Below, piece by piece: positions 33,208-40,997 of a stretch of 64,000 nucleotides of DNA. Numbering within the stretch: the first letter of the stretch is position 1; the number at the start of each line of letters is the position of its first letter. Location of the stretch: contig JBGTSJ010000011.1 of assembly GCA_041940305.1 (NCBI GenBank), forward strand, positions 124,001 to 188,000, written 5' to 3'. The notes beneath the pieces are model-generated. The model was not told where the DNA came from. It saw only the letters and a program-made list of their open reading frames with translations, and searched no databases. A program made the position numbers and the translations under genes. Source of the DNA: JBGTSJ01 sp041940305. Lineage in GTDB: Bacteria > Planctomycetota > Planctomycetia > Planctomycetales > Planctomycetaceae.

Positions 33208-34539
33208 TCAGTCCGACTCACCGGCCAATTCGCCGCCGCCCATCAGTTCGGCGGCGACATTCTCTCCACCCTGACTGCGAATTCTCGCGTCGAGTGCGGC
33301 CAAGACCTGCGGTTCGCCGACCTTGCTGATGTAGCTTCGGATCTGCTCGACTTGTCCCCACGTCAAGGCGCGGCCATCGGTGCGATACAACTCCTCCTGA
33401 AGAACCTTTCCTTCCAGCGCCAACACCTGCACCTGCTCCGCGTCCGCAGTGCGGCCGAGCAACCGCAGCAGGGAAGCCAGTTCCCATCGCGACCTCCAGC
33501 CAAAAGGATCGATTGCAAGCGACTTCTCCAGGGCCTCCACCGCTTTCGCGTGTTCCTGAGTTTGCTCCAGCAGCCAACCGCGATATCGCCAGAAGCGGGC
33601 ATCATCCAGCGCCGCGGCAGGGGCCGAATTCAATAGGCCCACAACTTCGTCAGCGCGACCGAAATAGATGTGCCGTTCGATGTGGAACGCGAGCACCTCC
33701 ACGTTTTGCGGATATTTGTCGAGACACGCGTTGATGGCCGACTGGTCACCCGTCATGAAGTGCGACTCTTCGTACGCCTCCACGACGCTCGGATTCACCG
33801 GCTGATTCGCCTTGTACAGGGCCTCAGCCACTTCGAGGGTTTCGTCGTCGGGATGGTTCGTTCTCCAGTTCCGGACGTGGGATATGCCTTCCGTGAATCC
33901 GAGGGCGTTCGCCAGGATCAGATAGGCATAGGATTCCGGAGGTTCACAGCGACGCCGCAACGCCTCCTGGATCTGCTCAACCATCTTGTGGCGCTGCAGC
34001 GACAGTGCGTAGAAGAGAATCAGCCGCTGATGGGCGTGAGTGTTTCGCGGATCGATGGTGAGCATGCGCTGCCACGTCTCCTCGGCCTCATACGGGCGAT
34101 GCAGATCGCCATACAGAATCTCGCCACGGAAACTGAGTGCCGAAATCGCGCCGTGATAATCGTCGGTGATCATCCCGAGCAGTCGAGCGGCTTCATCCAA
34201 CCGGCCCGCCTGGAACTCCGATTCCGCCAGGTAGACATTCGCGTCATTGCTGGAGGGGTCCCATTCCCGCCATTTCATTGCGATCAAACCCAGCCGCTCC
34301 CACTGTTCTTCCTTCGTCGCAGCAACGCAGCCGGCCTTGAACTGATCCGTGCGGCGCTGTTTCCACCATCCGTATCCGGGAATGCTCGCTGCAACCAGCA
34401 GCAGGATCAGGCCGGCGCTCAGCAACACCCGGACGGGCGAGCGGCGTCGTGGTGCAACTCCCGTCGATGTCGCCGGCGCACTCAGGTCAGTGTGAGAGGT
34501 GCTTTCCGGCGACATGGTTGGACTCTCGCGGGGACTCAT
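33208..34539 (-). CDS. Membrane-anchored TPR protein
   Basis: A 443-residue protein with an N-terminal cytoplasmic tail, one membrane helix (about 35-54, VRVLLSAGLILLLVAASIPGY) and a large tetratricopeptide domain outside or inside the membrane. Repeat-like helices include VYLAESEFQAGRLDEAARLLGMI, YEAEETWQRMLTIDPRNTHAHQRL, and AKAVEALEKSLAIDPFGWRSRWELASLLRLLG. It should serve as a protein-interaction scaffold. The segment right after the membrane helix (CVAATKEEQWERLGLIAMKW) resembles the equivalent part of the 71-aa protein and of the TPR protein further upstream. The ATG at 34539 is used; an ATG eight codons later is possible. Probably co-transcribed with its upstream neighbours. Confidence 0.82.
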   Translation of the reverse strand: MSPRESPTMSPESTSHTDLSAPATSTGVAPRRRSPVRVLLSAGLILLLVAASIPGYGWWKQRRTDQFKAGCVAATKEEQWERLGLIAMKWREWDPSSNDANVYLAESEFQAGRLDEAARLLGMITDDYHGAISALSFRGEILYGDLHRPYEAEETWQRMLTIDPRNTHAHQRLILFYALSLQRHKMVEQIQEALRRRCEPPESYAYLILANALGFTEGISHVRNWRTNHPDDETLEVAEALYKANQPVNPSVVEAYEESHFMTGDQSAINACLDKYPQNVEVLAFHIERHIYFGRADEVVGLLNSAPAAALDDARFWRYRGWLLEQTQEHAKAVEALEKSLAIDPFGWRSRWELASLLRLLGRTADAEQVQVLALEGKVLQEELYRTDGRALTWGQVEQIRSYISKVGEPQVLAALDARIRSQGGENVAAELMGGGELAGESD

Positions 34540-34578
34540 ATGCCGATCGTCCGGCCTCGACGGAAGCTTGTCAACCTG

Positions 34579-34794
34579 TCAAAGCGCCCGCCGATACAGG
34601 GATTTCCAGTCGGATGCCGCGGTCGCCGTCTCGCAATGGCGTGCGACAGCAGCCTCGTGATAGTCGCTCCAGGCCCGTCCAGCGAGGACGATGCCGACGA
34701 TTCCGTTCACGGAGCCGGTGAGGACAACGAACAGCCGCCGTTCTGAGTAACCTCGCCGTCGTCCACTCAGTCGCAACATTGCAGCGCTCATCAC
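34579..34794 (-). CDS. 71-aa membrane protein, possible truncated TPR paralogue
   Basis: A 71-residue protein: a basic N-terminus, one membrane helix (about 20-41, LFVVLTGSVNGIVGIVLAG) and a short tail AWSDYHEAAVARHCETATAASDWKSLYRRAL. The tail matches the pattern found directly after the membrane helix in the two neighbouring TPR proteins (charged residue, Cys, small residues, Trp, Leu), where the TPR domain then continues. Here a TGA ends the frame. The downstream TPR gene starts in the same reading frame 13 codons later, but it has its own membrane helix, so this is more likely the leftover front end of a duplicated gene than a broken single gene. It could still be a functional short protein. 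Confidence 0.5.
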   Translation of the reverse strand: MMSAAMLRLSGRRRGYSERRLFVVLTGSVNGIVGIVLAGRAWSDYHEAAVARHCETATAASDWKSLYRRAL

Positions 34795-34904
34795 CGTGCG
34801 GTCGCGGGCGATGGGTTGTGACTGTGTACATCATTCAGTGCGGGTGTGACCGCACCAACAATCCGGAAATCAAGCGGAGGTCCGGCGGTCATGACGTCAG
34901 TGCT

Positions 34905-36209
34905 TCAGGGCCCGGGAGCAGGAACATATGCCTGCTGTCTTGAGTAGTGCTGGTCGAGTGCGGCTTGTGCCGGCTGATGCTGCGGATCAATCTGCAGAGC
35001 GCTCTGCAGCCAGATTATTCCTTGTTGTTCCGACACATGTTCAAGAAAGAGCTCGCCGATGCGGCAACGGACATCGGCGTTGTCCGGATCCGCGGGCACC
35101 TGGGCCAGAAGCACCTCGATCTCACCCATCGCAGCGCTGGCGGCTTCGACAATCTGCGCATGTTCGGCAGCGTCCTCATTGCGGCCGCATTCCCGCAGCG
35201 CTTTGACCAGCGCGTAACGGGTCTTCCAGTCGCGTGGATTGGCCGCCACCGCCTGCTCCAGCCAGACAGCCGCCGCTTCAGCGCGTCCCTCCGCGGCCTC
35301 GAGTTGCCCGTAAACGGCGGGCAAGCGGGCGCTTGCCGACTCGCCAGGGTCGCCGACCAGGCGGTACGCCTCGTCCAGATGGGTATCGTCGAGCGCGCGT
35401 GCCTCGTCCAGCAGGCGCCGGGCCTCATCGAACTGCTGCAACTCGATCAGGCAGGTTGCCGCGCCGGCCATTGCCGGTTGAGGGAGTTCCAGGTGCTCCG
35501 CCGCCTGTCGATAGGCCATCAGCGCCTCCTCCGGCTGGTCCAGCTCGTGCAACAGAAGACGGGCGAGATTGTAGGCAGCCGGTGCATGCGATGGATCGAG
35601 CGCGAGCGCGTGCCGGTACGCCGTCTTGCTGTCGTCGTATCGCCCGGTGTGTTCGCGAATCCGTCCCAACAGGTACAGCGGCTCGGGGTCCTCTGGAGAG
35701 TCCGCGATCCAGAGCTCGATGATCTGCCAGGCCTGTCCCAGTCGATAGTTGGCGATGCAGCCGTTGACATAGGCGCCGCAGATCTCCTGAAGGTCTCCCT
35801 GCGGATTCGTCAGCAATACGGACAACTGCCGATCAATGCGATCCAAGCGGCCGGCCTGGGCTTCTGCGAGCAGTCCTTCCCGTTCGATTGCGTCCGAGGA
35901 AACAGACCATTGGCGACAACGCTCCAGCCGGCGGTGCATGCTCTCGATCTGTCCCCGTTTCCGGTCCAATCGCGCCAGCAGAAACTCCGTGCGACCGTCG
36001 GCCGGCTGCCACTTCGCCGCGGAGTCGAGCCAGCTCGCTGCCGCCAGATAGTGCCTGATCGTCATCGCGGAGCGTGCGCGGCTGCGGCAGTTGCGCCCCC
36101 ATAGCTCGGGTGCGGCCAGCAAAGAGAGACTGGCAATGACGGCCAGCAGCAGCCAAGCCCGAGGACTCCGTATGAACCGCCGATCGACCCTCGGATCCGC
36201 ACTGGACAT
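34905..36209 (-). CDS. Membrane-anchored TPR protein
   Basis: A 434-residue protein with one N-terminal membrane helix (about 17-35, AWLLLAVIASLSLLAAPELW) and tetratricopeptide repeats to the C-terminus. Clear repeats are PEPLYLLGRIREHTGRYDDSKTAYRHALALDP, APAAYNLARLLLHELDQPEEALMAYRQAAEHL and DVRCRIGELFLEHVSEQQGIIWLQSALQIDP. It resembles the TPR protein encoded at 33208 in layout and length, and the two flank the 71-aa fragment, so all three probably arose by duplication. The expected role is assembly of an envelope complex, perhaps with the CRTAC1/heptaheme proteins further along the same strand. ATG at 36209. Confidence 0.82.
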   Translation of the reverse strand: MSSADPRVDRRFIRSPRAWLLLAVIASLSLLAAPELWGRNCRSRARSAMTIRHYLAAASWLDSAAKWQPADGRTEFLLARLDRKRGQIESMHRRLERCRQWSVSSDAIEREGLLAEAQAGRLDRIDRQLSVLLTNPQGDLQEICGAYVNGCIANYRLGQAWQIIELWIADSPEDPEPLYLLGRIREHTGRYDDSKTAYRHALALDPSHAPAAYNLARLLLHELDQPEEALMAYRQAAEHLELPQPAMAGAATCLIELQQFDEARRLLDEARALDDTHLDEAYRLVGDPGESASARLPAVYGQLEAAEGRAEAAAVWLEQAVAANPRDWKTRYALVKALRECGRNEDAAEHAQIVEAASAAMGEIEVLLAQVPADPDNADVRCRIGELFLEHVSEQQGIIWLQSALQIDPQHQPAQAALDQHYSRQQAYVPAPGP

Positions 36210-36788
36210 GACGGCGTATCACCCGGCAGAGGCTGACTGTGCCCATCGGCCCGATGAGATGGCCACTGCGATCGCTCGCATATCAGCTCCACACGGCGCC
36301 ATCAGCGACATGCCAGCGGCGGCAGCGTCCTACAATTTGTCAGCCATGCTGCCGGCGAGTTTCTCGATTTCTTCGGAATCCGACATCTGCTCCTCCGCGC
36401 AACGAGATGACGGAAAACCCGGCGGCAGAACCGCCAAAACAACACCGAACGCAGTCAGGCAGAACGCCTGCCGGAACGATTACAAAAATAGTCAGGATGG
36501 GATCAGAACAGCCCTGCGAAGGAGATCGCTTCGGGCAGAGAGACGCGCAGTGAAGTTTGTGAGAGAAAGTCGTTGCGACTACATTACTTGCCAAGCTTTA
36601 CGAAATCAAGCGAAATCACAAACTGGGTTGACTTGAGGGGTGACATTGCTACGCAGTGTTACCCTGTCGCTGCGGGGGCCGGGACGCGCGAACTCCACAC
36701 GGGAACGCTGCCGAAAGCGACTGGCACAGAGCGATGGTGGCTGATTCAGGCCAGCTCTCCGGCGGATCGACGCTGACGCAGCCAGGCG
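36210..36788. other. Gene-poor 579-bp region
   Basis: No convincing gene. It separates the TPR gene from ispF and must hold the TPR promoter; the stretch 36470-36640 is less GC-rich than its surroundings. One minus-strand micro-frame with a strong ribosome-binding site is listed separately (36330-36386). Longer open frames on both strands lack start signals and family resemblance. Confidence 0.55.
36330..36386 (-). CDS. Candidate 18-aa microprotein
   Basis: An 18-codon frame (MSDSEEIEKLAGSMADKL) preceded by GGAGGAG ending 3 bases before the ATG, a nearly ideal Shine-Dalgarno sequence. The peptide would be acidic and helical. The frame is open upstream into a hydrophobic stretch but without an ATG, so it may instead be the end of a decayed small exported protein. 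No family is recognised. Confidence 0.2.
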   Translation of the reverse strand: MSDSEEIEKLAGSMADKL

Positions 36789-37262
36789 TCACTGCCGTCG
36801 CAGCAGCACCACGGCGTCGGCGGAGATCGCCTCTTCCCGGCCGACTGGTCCCACCCGCTCACCGGTCTTCGCCTTCACATTGACCTTCTCGACCGGAACC
36901 GCCAGCAGGGATGCGATCCGTTCCGTCATCGAGCGTTTGAAGGGAGACAGTTTCGGGCGCTGTGCATGGACGGTGCAATCGATGTTGTCGATCTCCCACG
37001 ACTGCCTCACGTCCGCCCAGACCCGTTGCAGGAGAACCGCCGAGTCCGCTCCCGCGTACTGCGGCTCGTTGTCCGGAAACCACTCACCGATGTCCCCTCG
37101 ACCCGCCGCTCCGAGGATCGCGTCGATGAGGGCGTGCAGCAAGATGTCGCCATCGCTGTGCGCGACCGGGCCGGCGAAGTGCGGAATCGGCACGCCGCCG
37201 ATGATCAGCGGCCGCCCGGCTTCGAGTCGATGCGTATCGTGGCCGTGGCCGATGCGGTACAT
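36789..37262 (-). CDS. ispF: 2-C-methyl-D-erythritol 2,4-cyclodiphosphate synthase
   Basis: A 157-residue IspF, the normal length. It cyclises CDP-methylerythritol 2-phosphate to methylerythritol 2,4-cyclodiphosphate and CMP in the non-mevalonate isoprenoid pathway. The zinc site is intact: GHGHDTHRL gives Asp9 and His11, and AHSDGDILLHALIDAILGA gives His43; GDIGEWFPD and the C-terminal VKAKTGERVGPVGREEAISADAVVLL are standard. It works as a cytoplasmic homotrimer. ATG at 37262 begins the conserved MYRIGHG; the 12 extra codons upstream are not family-like. ispD, often adjacent or fused, is not next to it. A minus-strand terminator lies just upstream, so it has its own promoter. Confidence 0.96.
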   Translation of the reverse strand: MYRIGHGHDTHRLEAGRPLIIGGVPIPHFAGPVAHSDGDILLHALIDAILGAAGRGDIGEWFPDNEPQYAGADSAVLLQRVWADVRQSWEIDNIDCTVHAQRPKLSPFKRSMTERIASLLAVPVEKVNVKAKTGERVGPVGREEAISADAVVLLRRQ

Positions 37263-37302
37263 GGGATGGCGGAGGACAGTGGAGCGATTCGGGCGCACTC
37301 TA

Positions 37303-37341
37303 CCAAAAAACGAGCGGCGGAGTTAAACCCCGCCGCTCGTT
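37303..37341 (-). terminator. Intrinsic terminator downstream of mraZ
   Basis: A 12-bp perfect stem (CCGCCGCTCGTT pairing with AACGAGCGGCGG, loop of 9) followed on the minus strand by a run of six T residues. It is a textbook factor-independent terminator for transcripts coming from mraZ, which leaves ispF transcriptionally separate. Confidence 0.88.
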
Positions 37342-37493
37342 AGGGAGTCAAAAGACACACCCGGCGTCAGTGAGAAAAGTTTGGCTTCCTTGCCGACGGC
37401 CGTCCTTGGGATATCAAGGTGTGGGGGCTTGATATCGGGAAGGGGTACTGAGTGAGTCGTCGCTTTTCTCTCCAATCACCGGGCGTGCCGTAA

Positions 37494-37564
37494 TGGTCGA
37501 TGGTCGATGGTCGATGGTCGATTTGACGTCTGTCCTATAGACCATCGACTCTCGACCATAGACC
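37494..37564. repeat. Two-armed heptad array abutting the mraZ stop codon
   Basis: Four perfect TGGTCGA units (37494-37521), a 15-base spacer, then four diverged units in the opposite sense (ATAGACC, ATCGACT, CTCGACC, ATAGACC; 37537-37564). The last unit touches the mraZ TAA. The two arms can pair as a long hairpin in the mRNA. The TGGTCGA unit is the reverse complement of the CATCGAC unit (rotated) in the array at 8334. Confidence 0.92.
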
Positions 37565-38056
37565 TTAGCCGGACAGTTCCTTGAACATGTTCCCGAACTC
37601 GGGCATGTCCTGCTTGAGCTGCTCCAGCCAGGCTGTGGGGTTCCAGACTTCAATGCAGATCACCGCGCCGACGACCATCACGTCCTGTCCGGCGGGGACG
37701 TCGAGAAACTCTCGAAAGCCCTCGGGGATCAGCAGGCGTGAACGGTTCGCCAGCCTGGTGGGTGTGTAACGGGTGGACAGCAGCCGCCCCAGTCGTTGGA
37801 CGTCATTCCATTTCTGTTCCATGCGTCCGGCGGCGATCTTCTGACGGATCAGATTGATGCCGTCGTCGATCCGCTGCTGCCAGTCGCGCCCCCGCCACAG
37901 GCTCAGACAACCGTACCGCTCCTTCGCGACGATTGTGTTGCCTTCGTCGTCCGAAACCGCCTGGGCCATCTCCGCCGGGAGGGTCAGGCGGAATCGCTCA
38001 TCGAGCGTTCGCCGGATCTCACCGGTGATGAAAGTCTCAGGGGCCTGCGGCATCAA
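37565..38056 (-). CDS. mraZ: MraZ-family transcriptional regulator
   Basis: A 163-residue protein with two SpoVT/AbrB-like MraZ domains. The first has RRTLDERFRLTLPAEMAQAV (about 15-34), matching the family LDxKGRxxxP DNA-binding element; the second has RLANRSRLLIPEGFREFLDV (about 103-122) and ends in VVGAVICIEVWNPTAWLEQL. MraZ is a repressor of the division/cell-wall (dcw) gene cluster that binds tandem repeats in its own promoter region. Here it is solitary: no mraW, ftsI, mur genes or ftsZ follow, in line with the lack of FtsZ in Planctomycetes. ATG at 38056 (or the next codon). Confidence 0.85.
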   Translation of the reverse strand: MMPQAPETFITGEIRRTLDERFRLTLPAEMAQAVSDDEGNTIVAKERYGCLSLWRGRDWQQRIDDGINLIRQKIAAGRMEQKWNDVQRLGRLLSTRYTPTRLANRSRLLIPEGFREFLDVPAGQDVMVVGAVICIEVWNPTAWLEQLKQDMPEFGNMFKELSG

Positions 38057-38583
38057 CGCCTCTGCGGGTGCGCCGAAAACTCAGCTGGAATCGTTCTCAG
38101 CCGAAACCGGTCGGCGACGGCGGGAGCGATCCTACTGGGCCTGAAACCCACAATCAAGTGTTTTCAAAGAGCAGATTGGGCGTAAATCCCACGAATGGGC
38201 GGAGTCTAGCCACGCCAAATCCCAACGTCAAATCCGCTCGACGAAATCTGTAGCGATTTTGCCAGATTCTCCGATGACGGGTCAAAGACCGTTCCGGGGC
38301 GGTGCAGCGGGACTTTGTGCGGCTCCACCGGCAATCCCCATCCCCTGAAAGAGTGAAGAGGGGGCCAGGTGAAAGTGGCAAGGAAATGGGTGAGGGTGCT
38401 GCCCCAGCAAGGGTGTGCGAAAAACGCCGATCCCCGCACGTCGCGGCTGCCGATAACTCAAAGAGTCGCACCAGTGGGCGGCCAGGCGATGCCGCCGGGA
38501 TGGTCCGCGACGAATGATTCAGGCACTTAACGCTTCCTCACGACGAGCCGCCACGCGGGCGGCACAGCAGCAAGGTCACCCTT
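38057..38583. other. Gene-free 527-bp region upstream of mraZ
   Basis: No credible gene between the divergent mraZ and the small conserved gene. It must hold the mraZ promoter, where direct repeats for autoregulation would be expected; no clear TGGGA-type tandem boxes were found by eye. The purine-rich stretch at 38340-38410 looks like degenerate repeat DNA. Confidence 0.5.
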
Positions 38584-38808
38584 ATGCCACAGGGCATCAA
38601 CGTCCTGGCGCTCGTCAAGGAAGGGGAGCGTTACATCTTTCTGTACGACGACCAGAGCACACCGCAGATCCTGCAGACGCTGGGGCGCTACGCGGCCGAC
38701 CCCGAACTGAGCTTTTCCTGGTACGACGCAGCGGTGCTCAGCCAGCGCGTCCGGCATCTGCAGCAGTCCGCGCGGGACGAACGCCCGCGCCTCCGAGAAA
38801 GTGCGTGA
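38584..38808 (+). CDS. Small conserved hypothetical protein
   Basis: A 74-residue soluble protein that resembles short hypothetical proteins common in Planctomycetes: INVLALVKEGERYIFLYDD, then QILQTLGRYAADPELSFSWYDAAVLSQRVR. It has no signal peptide or membrane segment and no known domain. ATG at 38584 has AAGG about 9 bases upstream and begins the conserved part. It precedes the tyrosine recombinase gene by 194 bases on the same strand. Function is unknown. Confidence 0.7.
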   Translation: MPQGINVLALVKEGERYIFLYDDQSTPQILQTLGRYAADPELSFSWYDAAVLSQRVRHLQQSARDERPRLRESA

Positions 38809-39002
38809 CGCCGGTCGAGAACCCGCACCGACGTCAGGCTGACGACCGCGCCCCGGTCCGGAATTCCACCGGATCGGGGCGTCGTCGCTGGAACGCCTCG
38901 CAATGAAATCACCGGGCCTGCGCTGCTGCGGTTGATCTGAGGCCGTCGCTACCCGAACACGCTCATTGAGGCACGACTTCAGGACGACGCGATCCCACGG
39001 CC

Positions 39003-39917
39003 ATGCAAGCGACCGTCAACGGCTTCCTCCGGCATCTGCGCGTCGAGCGGAACGCCTCCGAACTGACGCTGAAGTCCTACAACGAGGACTTCCAGAGCTT
39101 TTATGACTATCTGCAGGACCGGGCCGGCGGGATCGTCGGCGTGCAGCAGGTCTCAACGTCCCTGCTCCGCGGGTACCTGGCGTACCTGCACGAATGCCAG
39201 TACGCCCGCACCACGATCGCCCGCCGCCTCGCCTGTCTCCGCAGTTTCTTTCGTTTCACCACGCGGGAAGGGCTGACCGACGCCAATCCGGCCAAGGCGC
39301 TCCGTACGCCGCGCGTGGGGCGCAAGCTGCCCCACTTTCTGACGTCGGAGCAGGTCGCCCGGCTGCTGGAGACGCCGCCCGCCAACGATCCGATGGGACT
39401 GCGCGACCGCGCGATCCTGGAGACCATGTACTCCGCAGGACTGCGTGTCGCGGAACTGGTCAGCCTCAACCTGTCGAGCTGGGACCGGGAAGCGAACATC
39501 CTGCGCGTGCTGGGCAAAGGGCGGAAAGAACGGATCGCCGCCGTGGGACGCTATGCCGCCCGTGCACTTGATCGCTGGCTTGAAGTCCGCGAACCCGCCT
39601 CGGAACCGGGCCCGGACGATGCTGACGCCCTGTTCCTCAACAAATTCGGCGAACGGCTGACGACGCGGAGCATCGGCCGGCTGCTGGAAAAGCATCTGAA
39701 AGCCGCCGGGCTCAGCAGCATCACGACGCCGCATACGCTGCGGCACAGCTTCGCGACGCATCTGCTGGACGGCGGCGCCGACCTGCGGGCCGTGCAGGAA
39801 CTGCTGGGCCACAAAAGCCTGACGACAACCCAGATCTACACCCACGTCAGCACGCGACGGATGCGCGAGACCTACACGAGCGCCCATCCCCATGCGGCCG
39901 ATACGTCCCGCAACTGA
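39003..39917 (+). CDS. xerC: Tyrosine recombinase XerC/XerD
   Basis: A 304-residue tyrosine recombinase with a full N-terminal SAM-like DNA-binding domain (1-100) and catalytic domain. Catalytic residues are Arg148 (AGLRVAEL), Lys172 (GKGRKER), His244 and Arg247 (HTLRHSFATHLL), His270 (LLGHKSL) and nucleophile Tyr279 (TQIYTHV). The length and the GADLRAVQELLGHKSLTTTQIYTHV block are those of XerC/XerD, which resolve chromosome dimers at dif. XerC and XerD cannot be told apart with certainty here. No att-like repeats, integrated element or tRNA flank it, so a housekeeping role is more likely than an integrase role. ATG at 39003. Confidence 0.93.
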   Translation: MQATVNGFLRHLRVERNASELTLKSYNEDFQSFYDYLQDRAGGIVGVQQVSTSLLRGYLAYLHECQYARTTIARRLACLRSFFRFTTREGLTDANPAKALRTPRVGRKLPHFLTSEQVARLLETPPANDPMGLRDRAILETMYSAGLRVAELVSLNLSSWDREANILRVLGKGRKERIAAVGRYAARALDRWLEVREPASEPGPDDADALFLNKFGERLTTRSIGRLLEKHLKAAGLSSITTPHTLRHSFATHLLDGGADLRAVQELLGHKSLTTTQIYTHVSTRRMRETYTSAHPHAADTSRN

Positions 39918-39995
39918 TCTCGCGAATTGCGGCCCGTCCAGCACCGGCCCAATGAGCCGGCGACGCATCGGAGCGCGACACCCGCGCATCAGCGA

Positions 39996-40790
39996 TTAAA
40001 ACCGCGATTGCCACACGGTGGCGGCCGACGGAGCCGGACGGAAGTGGGACGCGCCGCGGACCGGCGGCGACGGATGCGCCGGCGTCGGCTTGGTGCGCGG
40101 GCGAATGGTCTGCCACTCCACGTCATCGTAGGTTGGGACGTGCTGGTGGGTTTCGTGCGGCGAGACCTGAATCGTGGGCATCGACGGGATCGCAGCCGCC
40201 GGCGCCGGGGTGGGGGCAATCGCGGGCGTCGGGATCGGCGTCACACTCGCGGGGACGAACGACGCCGAGGCCGCTCCGCAGGTGTTGCAGCCGGCGACGT
40301 GCCGCGCTTCCGGAACGAGACTGACCGTCTGCTGAGGCACCAGTCGGGTCTCGGTCTGGGCGACGCGTTCGGTGACATGGTATGCGACGTCGCGGTAGCG
40401 TGTCTGCTGTTGCAGGACGGTTCGCGGCACCATGCGGGTCACCTGCTGAGGCACGTAGACGGTTTCGGTCACCTGCTCATAGGCGGTGACGGGAACGTTC
40501 TCGACATACGCTTCGCGGCGGACCTCGGTTCGGGGAACGTCGCGGTAGGTGACGACCTGCTGCTGCCGGTACTGAGTCTGCACGACGGGACGCAGGCCGG
40601 TCTGATAGACGGGCTGCGGGCAGGCGCAGGCCGCCGGCGCGTGATGGCAGACCTGGCAGGGAGGACAGAAGCAACTGGCAAACGAGAGTCCACAGAAGCC
40701 GCAGGGGCCAAACAGGCCGGCCAGCGACGTGGCCGGGAGAACGACCGCGACGACGGCGGCCGCAACCAGCAGATTCCGATACTTCGCCAT
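39996..40790 (-). CDS. Exported Cys-rich, YTV-like cell-surface protein
   Basis: A 264-residue exported protein (signal peptide about 1-24, AAAVVAVVLPATSLAG). Right after the signal comes a dense cysteine block (GPCGFCGLSFASCFCPPC, then QVCHHAPAACACP; ten Cys within about 36 residues). Residues about 65-160 are Tyr/Thr/Val/Arg-rich with a recurring pattern (TYRDVPRTEV, TAYEQVTETVYVP, TRYRDVAYHVTERV) like the YTV repeats of Planctomycetes wall proteins. A Pro/Ala-rich and low-complexity C-terminus follows. Planctomycetes walls are known to be protein-rich and cystine-linked, so a structural wall role is plausible. ATG at 40790 is taken because it begins the signal peptide. It converges with xerC. 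Confidence 0.75.
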   Translation of the reverse strand: MAKYRNLLVAAAVVAVVLPATSLAGLFGPCGFCGLSFASCFCPPCQVCHHAPAACACPQPVYQTGLRPVVQTQYRQQQVVTYRDVPRTEVRREAYVENVPVTAYEQVTETVYVPQQVTRMVPRTVLQQQTRYRDVAYHVTERVAQTETRLVPQQTVSLVPEARHVAGCNTCGAASASFVPASVTPIPTPAIAPTPAPAAAIPSMPTIQVSPHETHQHVPTYDDVEWQTIRPRTKPTPAHPSPPVRGASHFRPAPSAATVWQSRF

Positions 40791-40997
40791 GCCGATTCCC
40801 TCCTGAAACTGCGGCGACCGCAGCGAGTTCCGCATCAAAGCGGAGTTCCAGCGCGGCCGCCCCCGGCGCGCAGACGCAGCGGCTCCTTCGGCGGAGCCTG
40901 CCTCCTCAGAATCGGCACGATCGCTACAACCGCTTGAGACGAAACCCGGGGCGGGCAGTACTGGAGAGCCTGGCGGCTGGCCCACGCTGCAGCGCCG

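Larger units (their letters stand above)
37263..37564. other. 302-bp region between mraZ and ispF
   Basis: No gene. Reading in the direction of transcription (minus) it holds the two-armed heptad array next to the mraZ stop, about 150 bases without recognised features, and an intrinsic terminator at 37303-37341 whose T-run ends about 40 bases before the ispF start. Confidence 0.7.

Noticed and set aside
36091..36636. Plus-strand open frame of 181 codons
   Set aside because: It overlaps the start of the TPR gene on the other strand, has no ribosome-binding site or family resemblance and looks like a shadow frame.
38154..38471. Minus-strand frame of 105 codons upstream of mraZ
   Set aside because: Low-complexity, Pro/Ser/Arg-rich sequence, no start signal; probably repeat-derived non-coding DNA.
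39003..39917. Tyrosine recombinase as an integrase of a genomic island
   Set aside because: No tRNA, att-like direct repeats or phage/plasmid genes nearby; motifs and length fit housekeeping XerC/XerD.
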